Assembly (NCBI RefSeq): GCF_016901955.1
Contig: NZ_JACJLC010000023.1
Coordinates: forward strand, 1 to 44,853
From: Pseudoflavonifractor phocaeensis
GTDB taxonomy: Bacteria; Bacillota; Clostridia; Oscillospirales; Oscillospiraceae
Length of the DNA: 44,853 nucleotides
Direction: 5' to 3'
The notes under the pieces are model-generated. The model was not told where the DNA came from. It was given only the letters and a program-made list of their open reading frames with translations, and did not search any database. Of this stretch, positions 22,698-31,282 are shown piece after piece; positions within the stretch are counted from its first letter, which is position 1, and the number at the start of each line of letters is the position of its first letter. The position numbers were made by a program, and so were the translations under genes.

Positions 22698-23909
22698 ATG
22701 GATATCACTGCTCGACTGCAGGATCATCAGAAGTGGATCAGGGAGGAGCTGGAGCGGAGCGTCTCGTTCTGGCTGAAGAACGGCATGGACCCGGTGAACG
22801 GCGGCGTATACACCTGTCTGGACCGGGAGGGCAAGATCTTCTCCACCGATAAGAGCGTGTGGATGCAGGGCCGCTGCGCCTGGACCTTTGCCTACCTGTG
22901 CCATACCTACGGGGTGAAGGAGGAGTGGCTGGCCGCCAGCAAGAGCTGTCTGGACTTTATGGAGAAGTTCTGCATCAACCGTGAGGCGGGCAACCGGATG
23001 TACTTCACCGTCACCGGGGACGGCAAGCCCCTGCGCCAGCGTCGCTACTGTTTCTCCGAGGGTTTTTACGCCATTGCCAACGCCGAGTATTATGGTGTGA
23101 CTGGTGAGAAGGTGTGTCTGGAGCGTGCCCGGGCCGCCTATGACCTGATCTGGAACCTGAATAACGGTCTCATCCAGGATCCCACCGGCATGGGACCCAA
23201 GACCATCCCCGAGACCCGGTCCGGCCGTGCTCTGGCCAACCCCATGATCTATCTGAACATCACCTCCGTCCTCCGCCGGGTGGATCCGGAGCAGGCCGAG
23301 CTGTACAACCAGCGGGCCGCCCAGTGTGTGGACGAGATCTTCCGCTATCACTACAAGCCCGAGCTGGGCTGCACCCTGGAGAGCGTGGGCCCCAACGGCG
23401 AGTTCCGGGGCGACGTGACCGAGGGCCGTGTAGTCAACCCCGGCCACGATATTGAGTGCTCCTGGTTCCTGATGGAGGACGCCAACCTCCGGGGCAACAA
23501 AGAGCAGCACGCCACCGCTGTGAAGATCTTTGACCAGGCCATCAATGCCGGCTGGGACAAGGAGTACGGCGGACTGCTCTACTTCATCGACTGTCTGGGT
23601 CGTCCCCCCGAGGCCTATGAGCACGACATGAAGCTGTGGTGGCCCCACGATGAGATCCTCATTGCCTCCATCATGATCTACCGGGACACCGGGGACGAGA
23701 AGTACCTGGAGTGGTTTGAAAAAACTCTGGACTACTGCAAGCAGTATTTCTCTGATCCGGAGTACGGCGACTGGTTCGGCTATCTCCGCCGGGACGGCAA
23801 GCCCACCGAGCCCCCCTGCAAGGGTTCTACCTTTAAGGGCCCGTTCCACCTGCCCCGCATGCTCATTATGTGTGACGTGATGATCGGCCAGATCCTGGGG
23901 CGGAATTGA
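22698..23909 (+). CDS. AGE-family N-acylglucosamine 2-epimerase
   Basis: A 403-residue (alpha/alpha)6-barrel protein of the AGE/renin-binding-protein family, which interconverts ManNAc and GlcNAc without phosphorylation. Family features are NGGVYTCLDREGK near the N-terminus, VWMQGRCAWTFAYL, FSEGFYAIANAEYY, NPGHDIECSWFL with the conserved His, and KLWWPHDEILIA with the second conserved His. Full length, no gaps. An AAAGGTGG site precedes the ATG. It is the first rightward gene of the sialic-acid locus. No NanE-type epimerase is encoded nearby, so this enzyme probably handles the epimerisation step. Confidence 0.93.
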   Translation: MDITARLQDHQKWIREELERSVSFWLKNGMDPVNGGVYTCLDREGKIFSTDKSVWMQGRCAWTFAYLCHTYGVKEEWLAASKSCLDFMEKFCINREAGNRMYFTVTGDGKPLRQRRYCFSEGFYAIANAEYYGVTGEKVCLERARAAYDLIWNLNNGLIQDPTGMGPKTIPETRSGRALANPMIYLNITSVLRRVDPEQAELYNQRAAQCVDEIFRYHYKPELGCTLESVGPNGEFRGDVTEGRVVNPGHDIECSWFLMEDANLRGNKEQHATAVKIFDQAINAGWDKEYGGLLYFIDCLGRPPEAYEHDMKLWWPHDEILIASIMIYRDTGDEKYLEWFEKTLDYCKQYFSDPEYGDWFGYLRRDGKPTEPPCKGSTFKGPFHLPRMLIMCDVMIGQILGRN

Positions 23910-23919
23910 GAGGGCGGCT

Positions 23920-24774
23920 ATGCCCAGCGTCAACGTCTTTGAAAAGATCAACGGAGAGTACTATCAGCTGACCAGCGCGGAAAAGAAGGTGGCCGACTAC
24001 GCGGTGATCCACCAGCAGCAGACCCAGTTTATGTCCATCTCCGAGCTGGCGGAGGAGGCGGGGGTGGCAGAGGCCACCATCTCCCGCTTCTGCAAGCGGC
24101 TGGGGTATAAAGGATACAGCGCCTTCAAGCTGGCCATCGCCAACGCCACCGCCGGACGGCAGGAACCTGGCGGCGCACGTCGGGAGGATCTGGCAGAGGA
24201 TAGTCTGGAGGGAAGCTGCCGGGTGGCCTATGAAAATGATGTGGATGCCCTTCGCCAGACCCTGGAGCTGCTGCGCCCGGAGACCATCCACAAGGCGGTG
24301 GATATGATCGCCTCCGCTGGCCGGGTGCTGTGCATGGGGCAGGGGGGGTCCATGATCCTGGCCCAGGAGTGCGCCCATCTGTTCAGCACCATCCAGATGA
24401 ACTTCCAGGCCGTGATGGACTCCCATATGCAGGCCATCGCCGCCTCCCAGCTCACCGCCGGAGATGTGGTGATCTACTTCTCCTACTCCGGCTCTACCAC
24501 CGCCCTGCTGAAAAACCTCCAGCTGATCCAGGACCGAAAAGCCAGGTCCATCCTGGTGACCCGGTTTCCCAAGTCCCCTGGGGCGGCCTACGCCGACGTG
24601 GTACTCCAGTGCGGCGCCCGGGAGGGCCCTCTCCAGGGCGGATCGGTGGCCGCCCGCATGGCCCAGCTCTACCTGATGGATGTGCTGTTTCGGGAGGTCT
24701 GCCGCAGGGATCCGGAGGGATATCGGAGCAGGCAGGAAATGGTAGCTGAGGTGCTTTCCGACAAACACATCTGA
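23920..24774 (+). CDS. RpiR-family regulator of the sialic-acid locus
   Basis: A 284-residue regulator with an N-terminal HTH_6 domain (about 1-77; MSISELAEEAGVAEATISRF) and a C-terminal SIS domain (about 125-260). The SIS domain has CMGQGGSMILAQE and FSYSGSTTALLKNL, the usual phosphosugar-binding segments. RpiR proteins in nan loci respond to GlcNAc-6-P, ManNAc-6-P or GlcN-6-P. It lies 10 nt after the AGE gene. Matching palindromes at 22599 and 24793, one before each promoter of the locus, are its likely sites. Whether it represses or activates is not shown. Confidence 0.92.
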   Translation: MPSVNVFEKINGEYYQLTSAEKKVADYAVIHQQQTQFMSISELAEEAGVAEATISRFCKRLGYKGYSAFKLAIANATAGRQEPGGARREDLAEDSLEGSCRVAYENDVDALRQTLELLRPETIHKAVDMIASAGRVLCMGQGGSMILAQECAHLFSTIQMNFQAVMDSHMQAIAASQLTAGDVVIYFSYSGSTTALLKNLQLIQDRKARSILVTRFPKSPGAAYADVVLQCGAREGPLQGGSVAARMAQLYLMDVLFREVCRRDPEGYRSRQEMVAEVLSDKHI

Positions 24775-24792
24775 CCCCATTTCACGAATTTT

Positions 24793-24805
24793 GAAAATAA
24801 TTTGC
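24793..24805. promoter_or_regulatory. probable RpiR operator, copy 2
   Basis: GAAAATAATTTGC matches the site at 22599-22611 at 12 of 13 positions. It lies 38 nt before the -35 box of the importer promoter. Confidence 0.6.
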
Positions 24806-24843
24806 AAAGTCGATAAAAAAAGAAAAAAATAAGCATTTTGCTA

Positions 24844-24872
24844 TTGACAAATCCTGAGTTGAACTGTACAAT
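24844..24872 (+). promoter_or_regulatory. sigma-A promoter of the importer-nanA-nagBA unit
   Basis: Consensus TTGACA (24844-24849) and TACAAT (24867-24872) are separated by 17 nt. The leader of about 60 nt contains a GGTTACC/GGTAATC inverted repeat near 24883-24901, a possible second operator. Confidence 0.85.
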
Positions 24873-24939
24873 CTACACAACGGGTTACCGCTGTGGTAAT
24901 CACATTCTTATTCAAAAAAATAAGAGGAGGATGTATGAA

Positions 24940-26286
24940 ATGAAGAAACGGATTCTTGCGCTCCTGCTGGCCGCTTCCATGTCCCTGGGTCTGGCTGCCT
25001 GCGGCGGTGGCGGCGGTGGCACCACCGAGACCACTCCCGGTGGTGAGACCGGCTCCGGCGGTGAGACCAGCTCTGTGGAGCTGAGCCTGTGGTCCTTCAA
25101 CATCGGCGGCTTTACCGACGCCGCTGCCTGGGACTCCATCGTGGCTGCCTTCGAGGAGGCCAACCCCGGCATCAAGGTGACTGTGACTCCCATCAACTAT
25201 CAGGACGGCGACCAGAAGCTGACCACTGCTATCAGCTCCAATAACGCCCCCGACATCATCTTTGAGGGCCCCGAGCGCATCGTGGGCAACTACGCCCGTG
25301 AGGGCCTGATGGTGGATCTGTCCGACCTGTGGACTGCCAGCGGCTCTGACATCTCCGAGGGCATCTCTTCCGTGTCCCAGCTGGACGGTACTTATTATAT
25401 GTATCCTCTGAGCGTGGCCGCTCACTGCATGGCCATCAACTATGAGGCCTTTGAGGCCGCCGGCGCCCTGCAGTACATCGACGAGGAGACCCGCACCTGG
25501 ACCACCGACAACTTCGTGAAGGCGATGGAAGCCATCCGTGACGCCTCTGCCAACGGCACCATCAACATCACCGTGCCCGGCATCATCTACTGCGGCGCCC
25601 AGGGCGGCGACCAGGGCACCCGCGCTCTGGTGAACAACCTGTACTCCGACTATTATGTCACCGAGGACGGCAGCTCCTACAATGCCAACAGCGCCAACAA
25701 CGTGAAGGCCCTGACCCTGCTGCAGGAGATGGTCAACAATAAGTCCATGAGCGCCAACGCCAGCTTCGCCGCTTCCGACGAGCTGCAGGCCTTTGCCAAC
25801 CAGACTTGTGCTGTCACCTTCTGCTGGAACTACTCCAACTACACTCAGTATGCTGAGCAGACCCAGTTCACTCCCTTTGCCATGGCTTTCCCCTCTGACG
25901 ACGGCGAGCCCGAGCTGGAGATGGCCGGCCCCTACGGCTTCGGTGTGTTCAACAACAAGGATGAGGCCAAGATCGAGGCTGCCAAGAAGTTCGTGGACTT
26001 TGTGTGCAACGACCAGACCGCCGGCACCGAGGCTGTGAAGACCACCGGCTTCTTCCCCGTCCACGCTGACTGGGGCGATGTCTATGCCGACGCTGAGGAC
26101 GCCGAGGTCCGTGCTCCCTTTGCTCTGATGAGCGATTACCTGGGCCGGTACTATGCCCTGACCGGCGGCTGGACCGAGCAGCGTGCCCTGTGGTGGCCCA
26201 TGCTCCAGGCGATCATGACCACTGGCGCCGACGTGCAGACCGCTGCCGACGACTTTGTGACCCAGGCCAACGCCAACATCGGCTAA
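24940..26286 (+). CDS. ABC sugar-binding lipoprotein, probably for sialic acid
   Basis: A 448-residue family 1 extracellular binding protein. The signal peptide ends in lipobox LAAC, followed by a Gly/Thr-rich spacer. The mature domain begins ELSLWSFNIGGF, with the MalE-like VKVTVTPINYQDGDQKL segment. Substrate is inferred as Neu5Ac from the neighbours: epimerase, RpiR regulator and N-acetylneuraminate lyase. Three in-frame ATGs follow AGGAGG; the one at 24940, 9 nt away, gives the normal MKKRILALLLA start. It is the first gene of the unit and is followed by a stable hairpin. Confidence 0.92.
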   Translation: MKKRILALLLAASMSLGLAACGGGGGGTTETTPGGETGSGGETSSVELSLWSFNIGGFTDAAAWDSIVAAFEEANPGIKVTVTPINYQDGDQKLTTAISSNNAPDIIFEGPERIVGNYAREGLMVDLSDLWTASGSDISEGISSVSQLDGTYYMYPLSVAAHCMAINYEAFEAAGALQYIDEETRTWTTDNFVKAMEAIRDASANGTINITVPGIIYCGAQGGDQGTRALVNNLYSDYYVTEDGSSYNANSANNVKALTLLQEMVNNKSMSANASFAASDELQAFANQTCAVTFCWNYSNYTQYAEQTQFTPFAMAFPSDDGEPELEMAGPYGFGVFNNKDEAKIEAAKKFVDFVCNDQTAGTEAVKTTGFFPVHADWGDVYADAEDAEVRAPFALMSDYLGRYYALTGGWTEQRALWWPMLQAIMTTGADVQTAADDFVTQANANIG

Positions 26287-26324
26287 GGCCAAACTCCAAG
26301 AAGGTTTACCTGACCTGAGCAGAT

Positions 26325-26357
26325 CTGTGCCCGCTCCCTGGGAGGGGGCGGGCACAG
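26325..26357 (+). other. intercistronic hairpin after the binding-protein gene
   Basis: CTGTGCCCGC (26325-26334) pairs perfectly with GCGGGCACAG (26348-26357). No T run follows. It probably protects the upstream mRNA from 3' decay, giving more binding protein than permease, or causes partial termination. Confidence 0.5.
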
Positions 26358-26417
26358 TTGCTAATGTCCGGCGATCCTTAGGTAACCCAAAAATGCGTTG
26401 AAAGAGGGGAGATACTT

Positions 26418-27350
26418 ATGGCGCAGAATGCCGTGGCAACTGCCGGCAAAAAACCCAAGAAGGAAAAGCGTTCCCAGTTCTCCGGAATGAGTAAGGCGCT
26501 GGTCCGGAGAGAGACCATCTCCGCCTACCTGTTCCTGCTGCCCAGTCTGGTATTCTTCGTTGGTTTCGTTGTCGTTCCCATGTTCATCTGCGTGTTCTAT
26601 AGCTTTATGGAATACGGCCTGGGCGGCATCAAGGGCTTTGCCGGCCTGGACAACTACATCAAGCTCTTCCAGGACCCCATTTTTCACAAGGGCTTCCTGA
26701 ACACCGTGCTCATCGTGGTCATCGCGGTGCCCTGTGTCACCGCCTTTTCCCTGTGGGTGAGCTCCGCCATCTACAAGATGCACGCCTTTACCCGGTCCTT
26801 TTTCCGCTGCGTGTTCTACCTGCCGGTGGTCACCGGCTCGGTGGCCATCACCGTGGTGTGGAAGTGGATCCTCCATCCCTACAACGGTATCCTGAATCAG
26901 CTGACGGGCACCGCCGGCTTTGACTGGCTGGGCAACCAGAGCACCGCCATTTGGTTCATCATCCTGATCCTGTTCACCACCTCCATCGGCCAGCCCATCG
27001 TGCTGTATGTGGCGGCCCTGGGCAATGTGGATCAGTCCCTGGTGGAGGCCGCCCAGGTAGACGGCGCCACCAAGCTCCAGGTGTTCTGGAAGATCAAGTG
27101 GCCCCAGATCATGCCCACTACCCTGTATGTGCTGGTCATCACCACCATCAACTCCTTCCAGTGCTTCGCGCTGATCCAGTTGCTGACCAAGGGCGGGCCC
27201 ATGAACGCCACCATGACCATCATGTACCAGGTCTACGACACCGCTTACCGGCTGAACGACCTGGGCTACGCCAACGCCATCGGCGTTATCCTGGCCATTA
27301 TCATCGCGATTTTCTCTGCCATCCAGTTCAAAGTGGTAAAGACTGATTAA
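26418..27350 (+). CDS. sialic-acid-type ABC importer, permease 1
   Basis: A 310-residue MalF-type inner-membrane permease with about six helices, the first at about residues 38-65. The EAA loop that contacts the ATPase is VEAAQVDGATKLQVFWKIKW. The hydrophilic N-terminus is Lys-rich. An AGAGGGGAG site precedes the ATG. It pairs with the next permease and the binding protein before it. Confidence 0.92.
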   Translation: MAQNAVATAGKKPKKEKRSQFSGMSKALVRRETISAYLFLLPSLVFFVGFVVVPMFICVFYSFMEYGLGGIKGFAGLDNYIKLFQDPIFHKGFLNTVLIVVIAVPCVTAFSLWVSSAIYKMHAFTRSFFRCVFYLPVVTGSVAITVVWKWILHPYNGILNQLTGTAGFDWLGNQSTAIWFIILILFTTSIGQPIVLYVAALGNVDQSLVEAAQVDGATKLQVFWKIKWPQIMPTTLYVLVITTINSFQCFALIQLLTKGGPMNATMTIMYQVYDTAYRLNDLGYANAIGVILAIIIAIFSAIQFKVVKTD

Positions 27351-27364
27351 GGGGGGGTGAGAAC

Positions 27365-28210
27365 ATGAAAGCTAAAACGACTGATTTGAGCGGTACTTCT
27401 ACCGGCTACAAGGTATTTGCCGTGGTGGTCCTGATCCTGCTGGCGCTGTTCTTCCTGTTCCCCCTGTACTGGATCGTGACCGGCTCCTTCAAGGACGCCA
27501 TCGAGATCAACGCCAAGTACCCCATCTGGTTCCCGCAGAATCCCACTACGGATAACTACGCCAGGCTGTTTGAGCACGAAGCCTTCCGGTGGCTGTTCAA
27601 CATCGTGTTCATCTCCGCCATGGCCATGATCCTGACCTGTCTCACTGCCTCCTTCGCCGGCTATGCCTTGGGCAAGAAGCGGTTCTATGGCCGGGGTATC
27701 CTGTTCACCATCATCATCTGTGCCATGGCCCTGCCCAAGCAGGTCATTGTTATCCCCCTGCTGCAGGAGATGACCTTCTTCCACTTGAACAATAACCTGT
27801 GGGCGGTCATCCTGCCCACCGTCGGCTGGCCCTTTGGCGTGTTCCTGATGAAGCAATTCTCCGAGACCATTCCCAACGAGATCCTGGAGGCTGCCCGGGT
27901 GGACGGCGCGGGTGAGCTGCGCACCTTCTTCAGCGTGGTATTCCCCATGATCAAGCCGGGCATCGGAGCTCTGGCTATCTTTACCTTTGTCAATACCTGG
28001 AACGATTACTTCCTCCAGCTGGTCATGCTGACCGATGAAGAGATCTGGACCCTGCCCCTGGCCATCGCCAACCTCCAGGGCGAAATGTCCTCCGACTTCG
28101 GCCTGATCATGGCTGGCGCCGCCCTGGCCGCCATCCCCATTGTGGTGGTGTTCATCGCCTTCCAGAAGTACTTTACCCAGGGCATCGCCATGGGCGCTGT
28201 CAAGGGCTAA
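27365..28210 (+). CDS. sialic-acid-type ABC importer, permease 2
   Basis: A 281-residue MalG-type permease. The first helix (about 19-40) is followed by the periplasmic GSFKDAIEINAKYPIWFP segment typical of this family. The EAA loop is LEAARVDGAGELRTFFSVVF. It starts 14 nt after permease 1, with a GGGGGGGTGAG site. The matching ATPase is not adjacent and is likely the MsmX-type gene at 31283. Confidence 0.92.
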   Translation: MKAKTTDLSGTSTGYKVFAVVVLILLALFFLFPLYWIVTGSFKDAIEINAKYPIWFPQNPTTDNYARLFEHEAFRWLFNIVFISAMAMILTCLTASFAGYALGKKRFYGRGILFTIIICAMALPKQVIVIPLLQEMTFFHLNNNLWAVILPTVGWPFGVFLMKQFSETIPNEILEAARVDGAGELRTFFSVVFPMIKPGIGALAIFTFVNTWNDYFLQLVMLTDEEIWTLPLAIANLQGEMSSDFGLIMAGAALAAIPIVVVFIAFQKYFTQGIAMGAVKG

Positions 28211-28254
28211 TGTCCCATATGCCTCTACCAATCATTTGAGAGAAGGTTTTTTAC

Positions 28255-29160
28255 ATGAGCGATCTGAAAAAATACCAGGGCGTGATCCCCGCCTTCTATG
28301 CCTGCTATGACGAGGCGGGCAACATTTCTCCCGAGGGCGTCCGCGCTCTTACCCGCTACCTCATCGGCAAGGGCGTCAACGGCCTGTACGTGGGTGGTTC
28401 CTCCGGCGAGTGCATTTACCAGAGCGTGGCCGAGCGCAAGGTGGTGCTGGAGAACGTGATGGCGGAGGCCAAGGGCAAGGTGGTCATCATTGCCCACGTG
28501 GCCTGCAACAACACCGCCGACAGCATGGAGCTGGCTGCCCACGCTGAAAGCCTGGGTGTAGACGCCATTGCTGCCATCCCCCCCATCTACTTCCACCTGC
28601 CCGAGTATGGCATCGCCCAGTATTGGAATGACATCTCCTCTGCTGCTCCCAATACCGACTTTATCATCTACAACATTCCCCAGCTGGCCGGCGTGGCGCT
28701 GACTCCCTCCCTGCTGGCGGAGATGCAGAAAAACCCCAAGGTTATCGGTGTGAAGAACTCCTCCATGCCTGTCCAGGATATCCAGATGTGGAAGGATGCC
28801 GGGGTCATCGTGTTCAACGGACCCGACGAGCAGTACATCTCCGGTCTGGCCATGGGTGCCTGTGCCGGTATCGGCGGTACCTATGCTGTCATGCCCGAGC
28901 TTTTCCTGAAGGTGTACGAGCACTTCCAGAAGGGCGAGATGGAGCCTGCCCGGGAGATCCAGAACGAGATCTGCCGCATTATCTACAAGATGTGCTCCGC
29001 CCACGGCAACCTGTACGCCGTGATGAAGGGCATCCTGGCCAAGAGCGGCGTGGTGTGCGGTTCTGTCCGCAAGCCTATGCCTGGCCTCATTGACAGCGAT
29101 GCCGCTGTGGTGGATGAGTCCTACGCCATGATCACCGCCGCCATCGCCAAATACTGCTGA
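28255..29160 (+). CDS. nanA: N-acetylneuraminate lyase
   Basis: This class I aldolase splits Neu5Ac into ManNAc and pyruvate. The 301-residue TIM barrel belongs to the DHDPS/NAL family. The pyruvate-binding loop is GGSSGE (NAL-type rather than the GTTGE of dihydrodipicolinate synthase). The active-site Tyr is in IIYNIPQLAGV and the Schiff-base Lys in VIGVKNSS. The sugar-binding segment is FNGPDEQYISGLAMG. It lies between the importer and nagB-nagA, which fixes its pathway role. Confidence 0.92.
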   Translation: MSDLKKYQGVIPAFYACYDEAGNISPEGVRALTRYLIGKGVNGLYVGGSSGECIYQSVAERKVVLENVMAEAKGKVVIIAHVACNNTADSMELAAHAESLGVDAIAAIPPIYFHLPEYGIAQYWNDISSAAPNTDFIIYNIPQLAGVALTPSLLAEMQKNPKVIGVKNSSMPVQDIQMWKDAGVIVFNGPDEQYISGLAMGACAGIGGTYAVMPELFLKVYEHFQKGEMEPAREIQNEICRIIYKMCSAHGNLYAVMKGILAKSGVVCGSVRKPMPGLIDSDAAVVDESYAMITAAIAKYC

Positions 29161-29174
29161 TCGGTTCAAAAACA

Positions 29175-29197
29175 GGGGCGGGCCTTCCGCCCGCCCC
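29175..29197 (+). other. GC hairpin between nanA and nagB
   Basis: GGGGCGGGC (29175-29183) pairs perfectly with GCCCGCCCC (29189-29197) with a CTTCC loop. Only AATTT follows, so it is at most a weak terminator and probably modulates downstream expression. Confidence 0.5.
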
Positions 29198-29225
29198 AAT
29201 TTGAAAAGTTAGGAGTATACATATC

Positions 29226-29978
29226 ATGCGTATTTATCAATCGGAAGATTATCAGGCCATGAGCCGCCGGGCCGCCAATATCATCTCCGCCCAGGTCATT
29301 TACAAGCCCGACTGCGTGCTGGGCCTTGCTACCGGCGGTACCCCCGTGGGCACTTACAGGCAGTTGGTGGAGTGGTACAAGAAGGGCGACCTGTCCTTCG
29401 CTGAGGTGCGGTCTGTCAACCTGGACGAGTATGTGGGCCTGTCCCCCCATCATGAGCAGAGCTATCGCTACTTCATGCAGGATAATCTCTTCGACCATAT
29501 TGATATCAAGCCGGAGAACACCCATGTGCTCAACGGCCTGGCCAAGAATCCTGAGGCGGAGTGCGCCGCCTACAACAAGCTGATCCAGGATTTGGGTGGC
29601 ATCGACCTGCAGCTGCTGGGCATGGGCCACAATGGCCACATTGCCTTCAATGAGCCGGGCGACGACTTTGGCCTGGAGACCCACCTGGTCACCCTTACCG
29701 ACCGCACCATCGACGCCAATACCCGCTTCTTTGACAACCGGGATGAGGTGCCCCGCCATGCCCTGAGCATGGGCATCAAGAACATCATGCATGCCCGGCG
29801 GATCCTGATGGTGGTCAGCGGCGAGGACAAGGCAGAGGCCGTGTACAACGCCTTTGTCGGCCCGGTGACCACAGATGTCCCCGCCTCTATCCTGCAGCTC
29901 CATCCCGACGTGACCTTGGTAGGCGACAAGGCTGCTCTCAGCAAGTTGGTGGAAGCGGGTGTGCCCGTATGCGGATAA
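29226..29978 (+). CDS. nagB: glucosamine-6-phosphate deaminase
   Basis: NagB converts glucosamine-6-phosphate to fructose-6-phosphate and ammonia. The 250-residue protein has GLATGGTPVGTYRQL (phosphate binding), SVNLDEYVGL with the catalytic Asp, and GMGHNGHIAFNEPG with the catalytic His. An AGGAGT site precedes the ATG. The end overlaps nagA by 10 nt, so translation is coupled. It is the last step of the sialic-acid route into glycolysis. Confidence 0.96.
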   Translation: MRIYQSEDYQAMSRRAANIISAQVIYKPDCVLGLATGGTPVGTYRQLVEWYKKGDLSFAEVRSVNLDEYVGLSPHHEQSYRYFMQDNLFDHIDIKPENTHVLNGLAKNPEAECAAYNKLIQDLGGIDLQLLGMGHNGHIAFNEPGDDFGLETHLVTLTDRTIDANTRFFDNRDEVPRHALSMGIKNIMHARRILMVVSGEDKAEAVYNAFVGPVTTDVPASILQLHPDVTLVGDKAALSKLVEAGVPVCG

Positions 29979-31090
29979 CCGGCGGTCAGGTCTTTGACCT
30001 GCATGAGGGCTTTGTCCAGAAGGACCTGTGTTTCGACGGACGTCTGATTACCAACGCCAGCAGCGACGGAGAAAACTATGACGCCAACGGCTGCTATGTG
30101 ATCCCCGGCCTTACGGACGTCCATTTCCACGGCTGCAAGGGCCATGACTTCTCCGACGGCGATTCCGAAGGTCTGGAAATCATGGCCAAGTATCAGCTGT
30201 CCCGGGGCGTGACCCAGATCTGCCCCGCTGGCATGACCCTGCTGGAGGATCAGCTCACCAAGGTGTGCCAGACTGCCGCCGCTCACAAGAAGGCTGACAA
30301 GCCCGGCGCATCCCTCTGCGGCATCAACCTGGAGGGGCCCTTCCTCTCCATGGCCAAAAAAGGCGCTCAGAACGGCGACTGGCTCCATGCTCCCGACGTG
30401 GATATGCTCCGCCGGCTGATGGCTGCTTCCCAAGGCCTGGTGAAGCTGGTTTCCCTGGCTCCTGAGGAGCCCGGAGCCATGGAGTTCATCAAGGCTGTGG
30501 AGAGCGAAGTCACCATTTCCATTGCCCACACTACGGCGGACTATGACACTGCTATGGAGGCCTTCCGTCTGGGGGCCCGGCAGGTGACCCATCTGTTCAA
30601 TGCCATGCCCGCCTTTACCCATCGCGCTCCCGGCGTGGTGGGGGCCGCCCTGGACAATCCCCAGGTGCGGGTGGAGCTGATCTGCGACGGCGTCCACATC
30701 CACCCCGCGGCGGTACGGGCGGTGTTCAAGATGTTTGGCGCCCAGCGGGTGATCCTGATTTCCGATACCATGCGGGCGGCCGGTATGCCCGACGGGGACT
30801 ACACCCTGGGTGGTCAGGCGGTACAGGTGAAGGGCAAGTACGCCACCCTGGCCGACGGTACTCTGGCCGGTTCAGTCACCGACCTGATGAGCTGCATGAA
30901 GACAGCCGTGTCCTTCGGCATCCCGCTGGCCGACGCCGTGCAGGCCGCCGCCGTTAATCCGGCTCAGGCCATCGGTATTTTCAGCCGGGTGGGCAGTCTG
31001 GAGCCTGGCAAGCGTGCCAATCTGGTCATTCTGGATCAGGATCTGAACGTAAAAGACGTGTTCTACCGCGGCCAGCTGGTCCGCGGTTGA
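29969..31090 (+). CDS. nagA: N-acetylglucosamine-6-phosphate deacetylase
   Basis: NagA removes acetate from GlcNAc-6-phosphate. The 373-residue amidohydrolase has the metal-site HFHGCKGHDF, the general LEGPFLS with the metal-binding Glu, ISIAHTTADYD (His), VTHLFNAMPAF (His) and LISDTMRAAG with the catalytic Asp. The ATG overlaps the end of nagB. Slightly short of the 380-390 usual, but all active-site segments are present. Confidence 0.95.
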   Translation: MRITGGQVFDLHEGFVQKDLCFDGRLITNASSDGENYDANGCYVIPGLTDVHFHGCKGHDFSDGDSEGLEIMAKYQLSRGVTQICPAGMTLLEDQLTKVCQTAAAHKKADKPGASLCGINLEGPFLSMAKKGAQNGDWLHAPDVDMLRRLMAASQGLVKLVSLAPEEPGAMEFIKAVESEVTISIAHTTADYDTAMEAFRLGARQVTHLFNAMPAFTHRAPGVVGAALDNPQVRVELICDGVHIHPAAVRAVFKMFGAQRVILISDTMRAAGMPDGDYTLGGQAVQVKGKYATLADGTLAGSVTDLMSCMKTAVSFGIPLADAVQAAAVNPAQAIGIFSRVGSLEPGKRANLVILDQDLNVKDVFYRGQLVRG

Positions 31091-31282
31091 AGAAAGCGCA
31101 CCCCCAAAATCTGGCCTCCCGGCCCTACTCCATTCCCATAGGGCAGGGGGAGTCGTAAAAAAGGAGGAATTCCGCCGGGCCGGCGGTGCGGCAGTGTGGA
31201 GACCTGTCGTAATGTCCCGGGAGTTTCGCTCTCCCCGGATAAGAGGGTATTTGCGGAGGCATTGCCCTTACGGCTCACGCAT
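31091..31282 (+). other. structured intergenic region before the MsmX-type ATPase
   Basis: This 192-nt stretch has no convincing gene. It contains an AAAAAAGGAGG with no start codon at the right distance, the near-palindrome CCGCCGGGCCGGCGG, a CGGCAG/CTGTCG stem (about 31188-31209), and a stem of CCGGGAG with CTCTCCCCGG around a TTTCG loop (about 31218-31240). I see no promoter or terminator. It may be a structured 5' leader. Confidence 0.35.

Noticed and set aside
24841-26355. 504-codon open frame on the - strand
   Set aside because: It is antisense to the binding-protein gene, which has a lipobox and family motifs; the translation is Gly/His/Val-rich.
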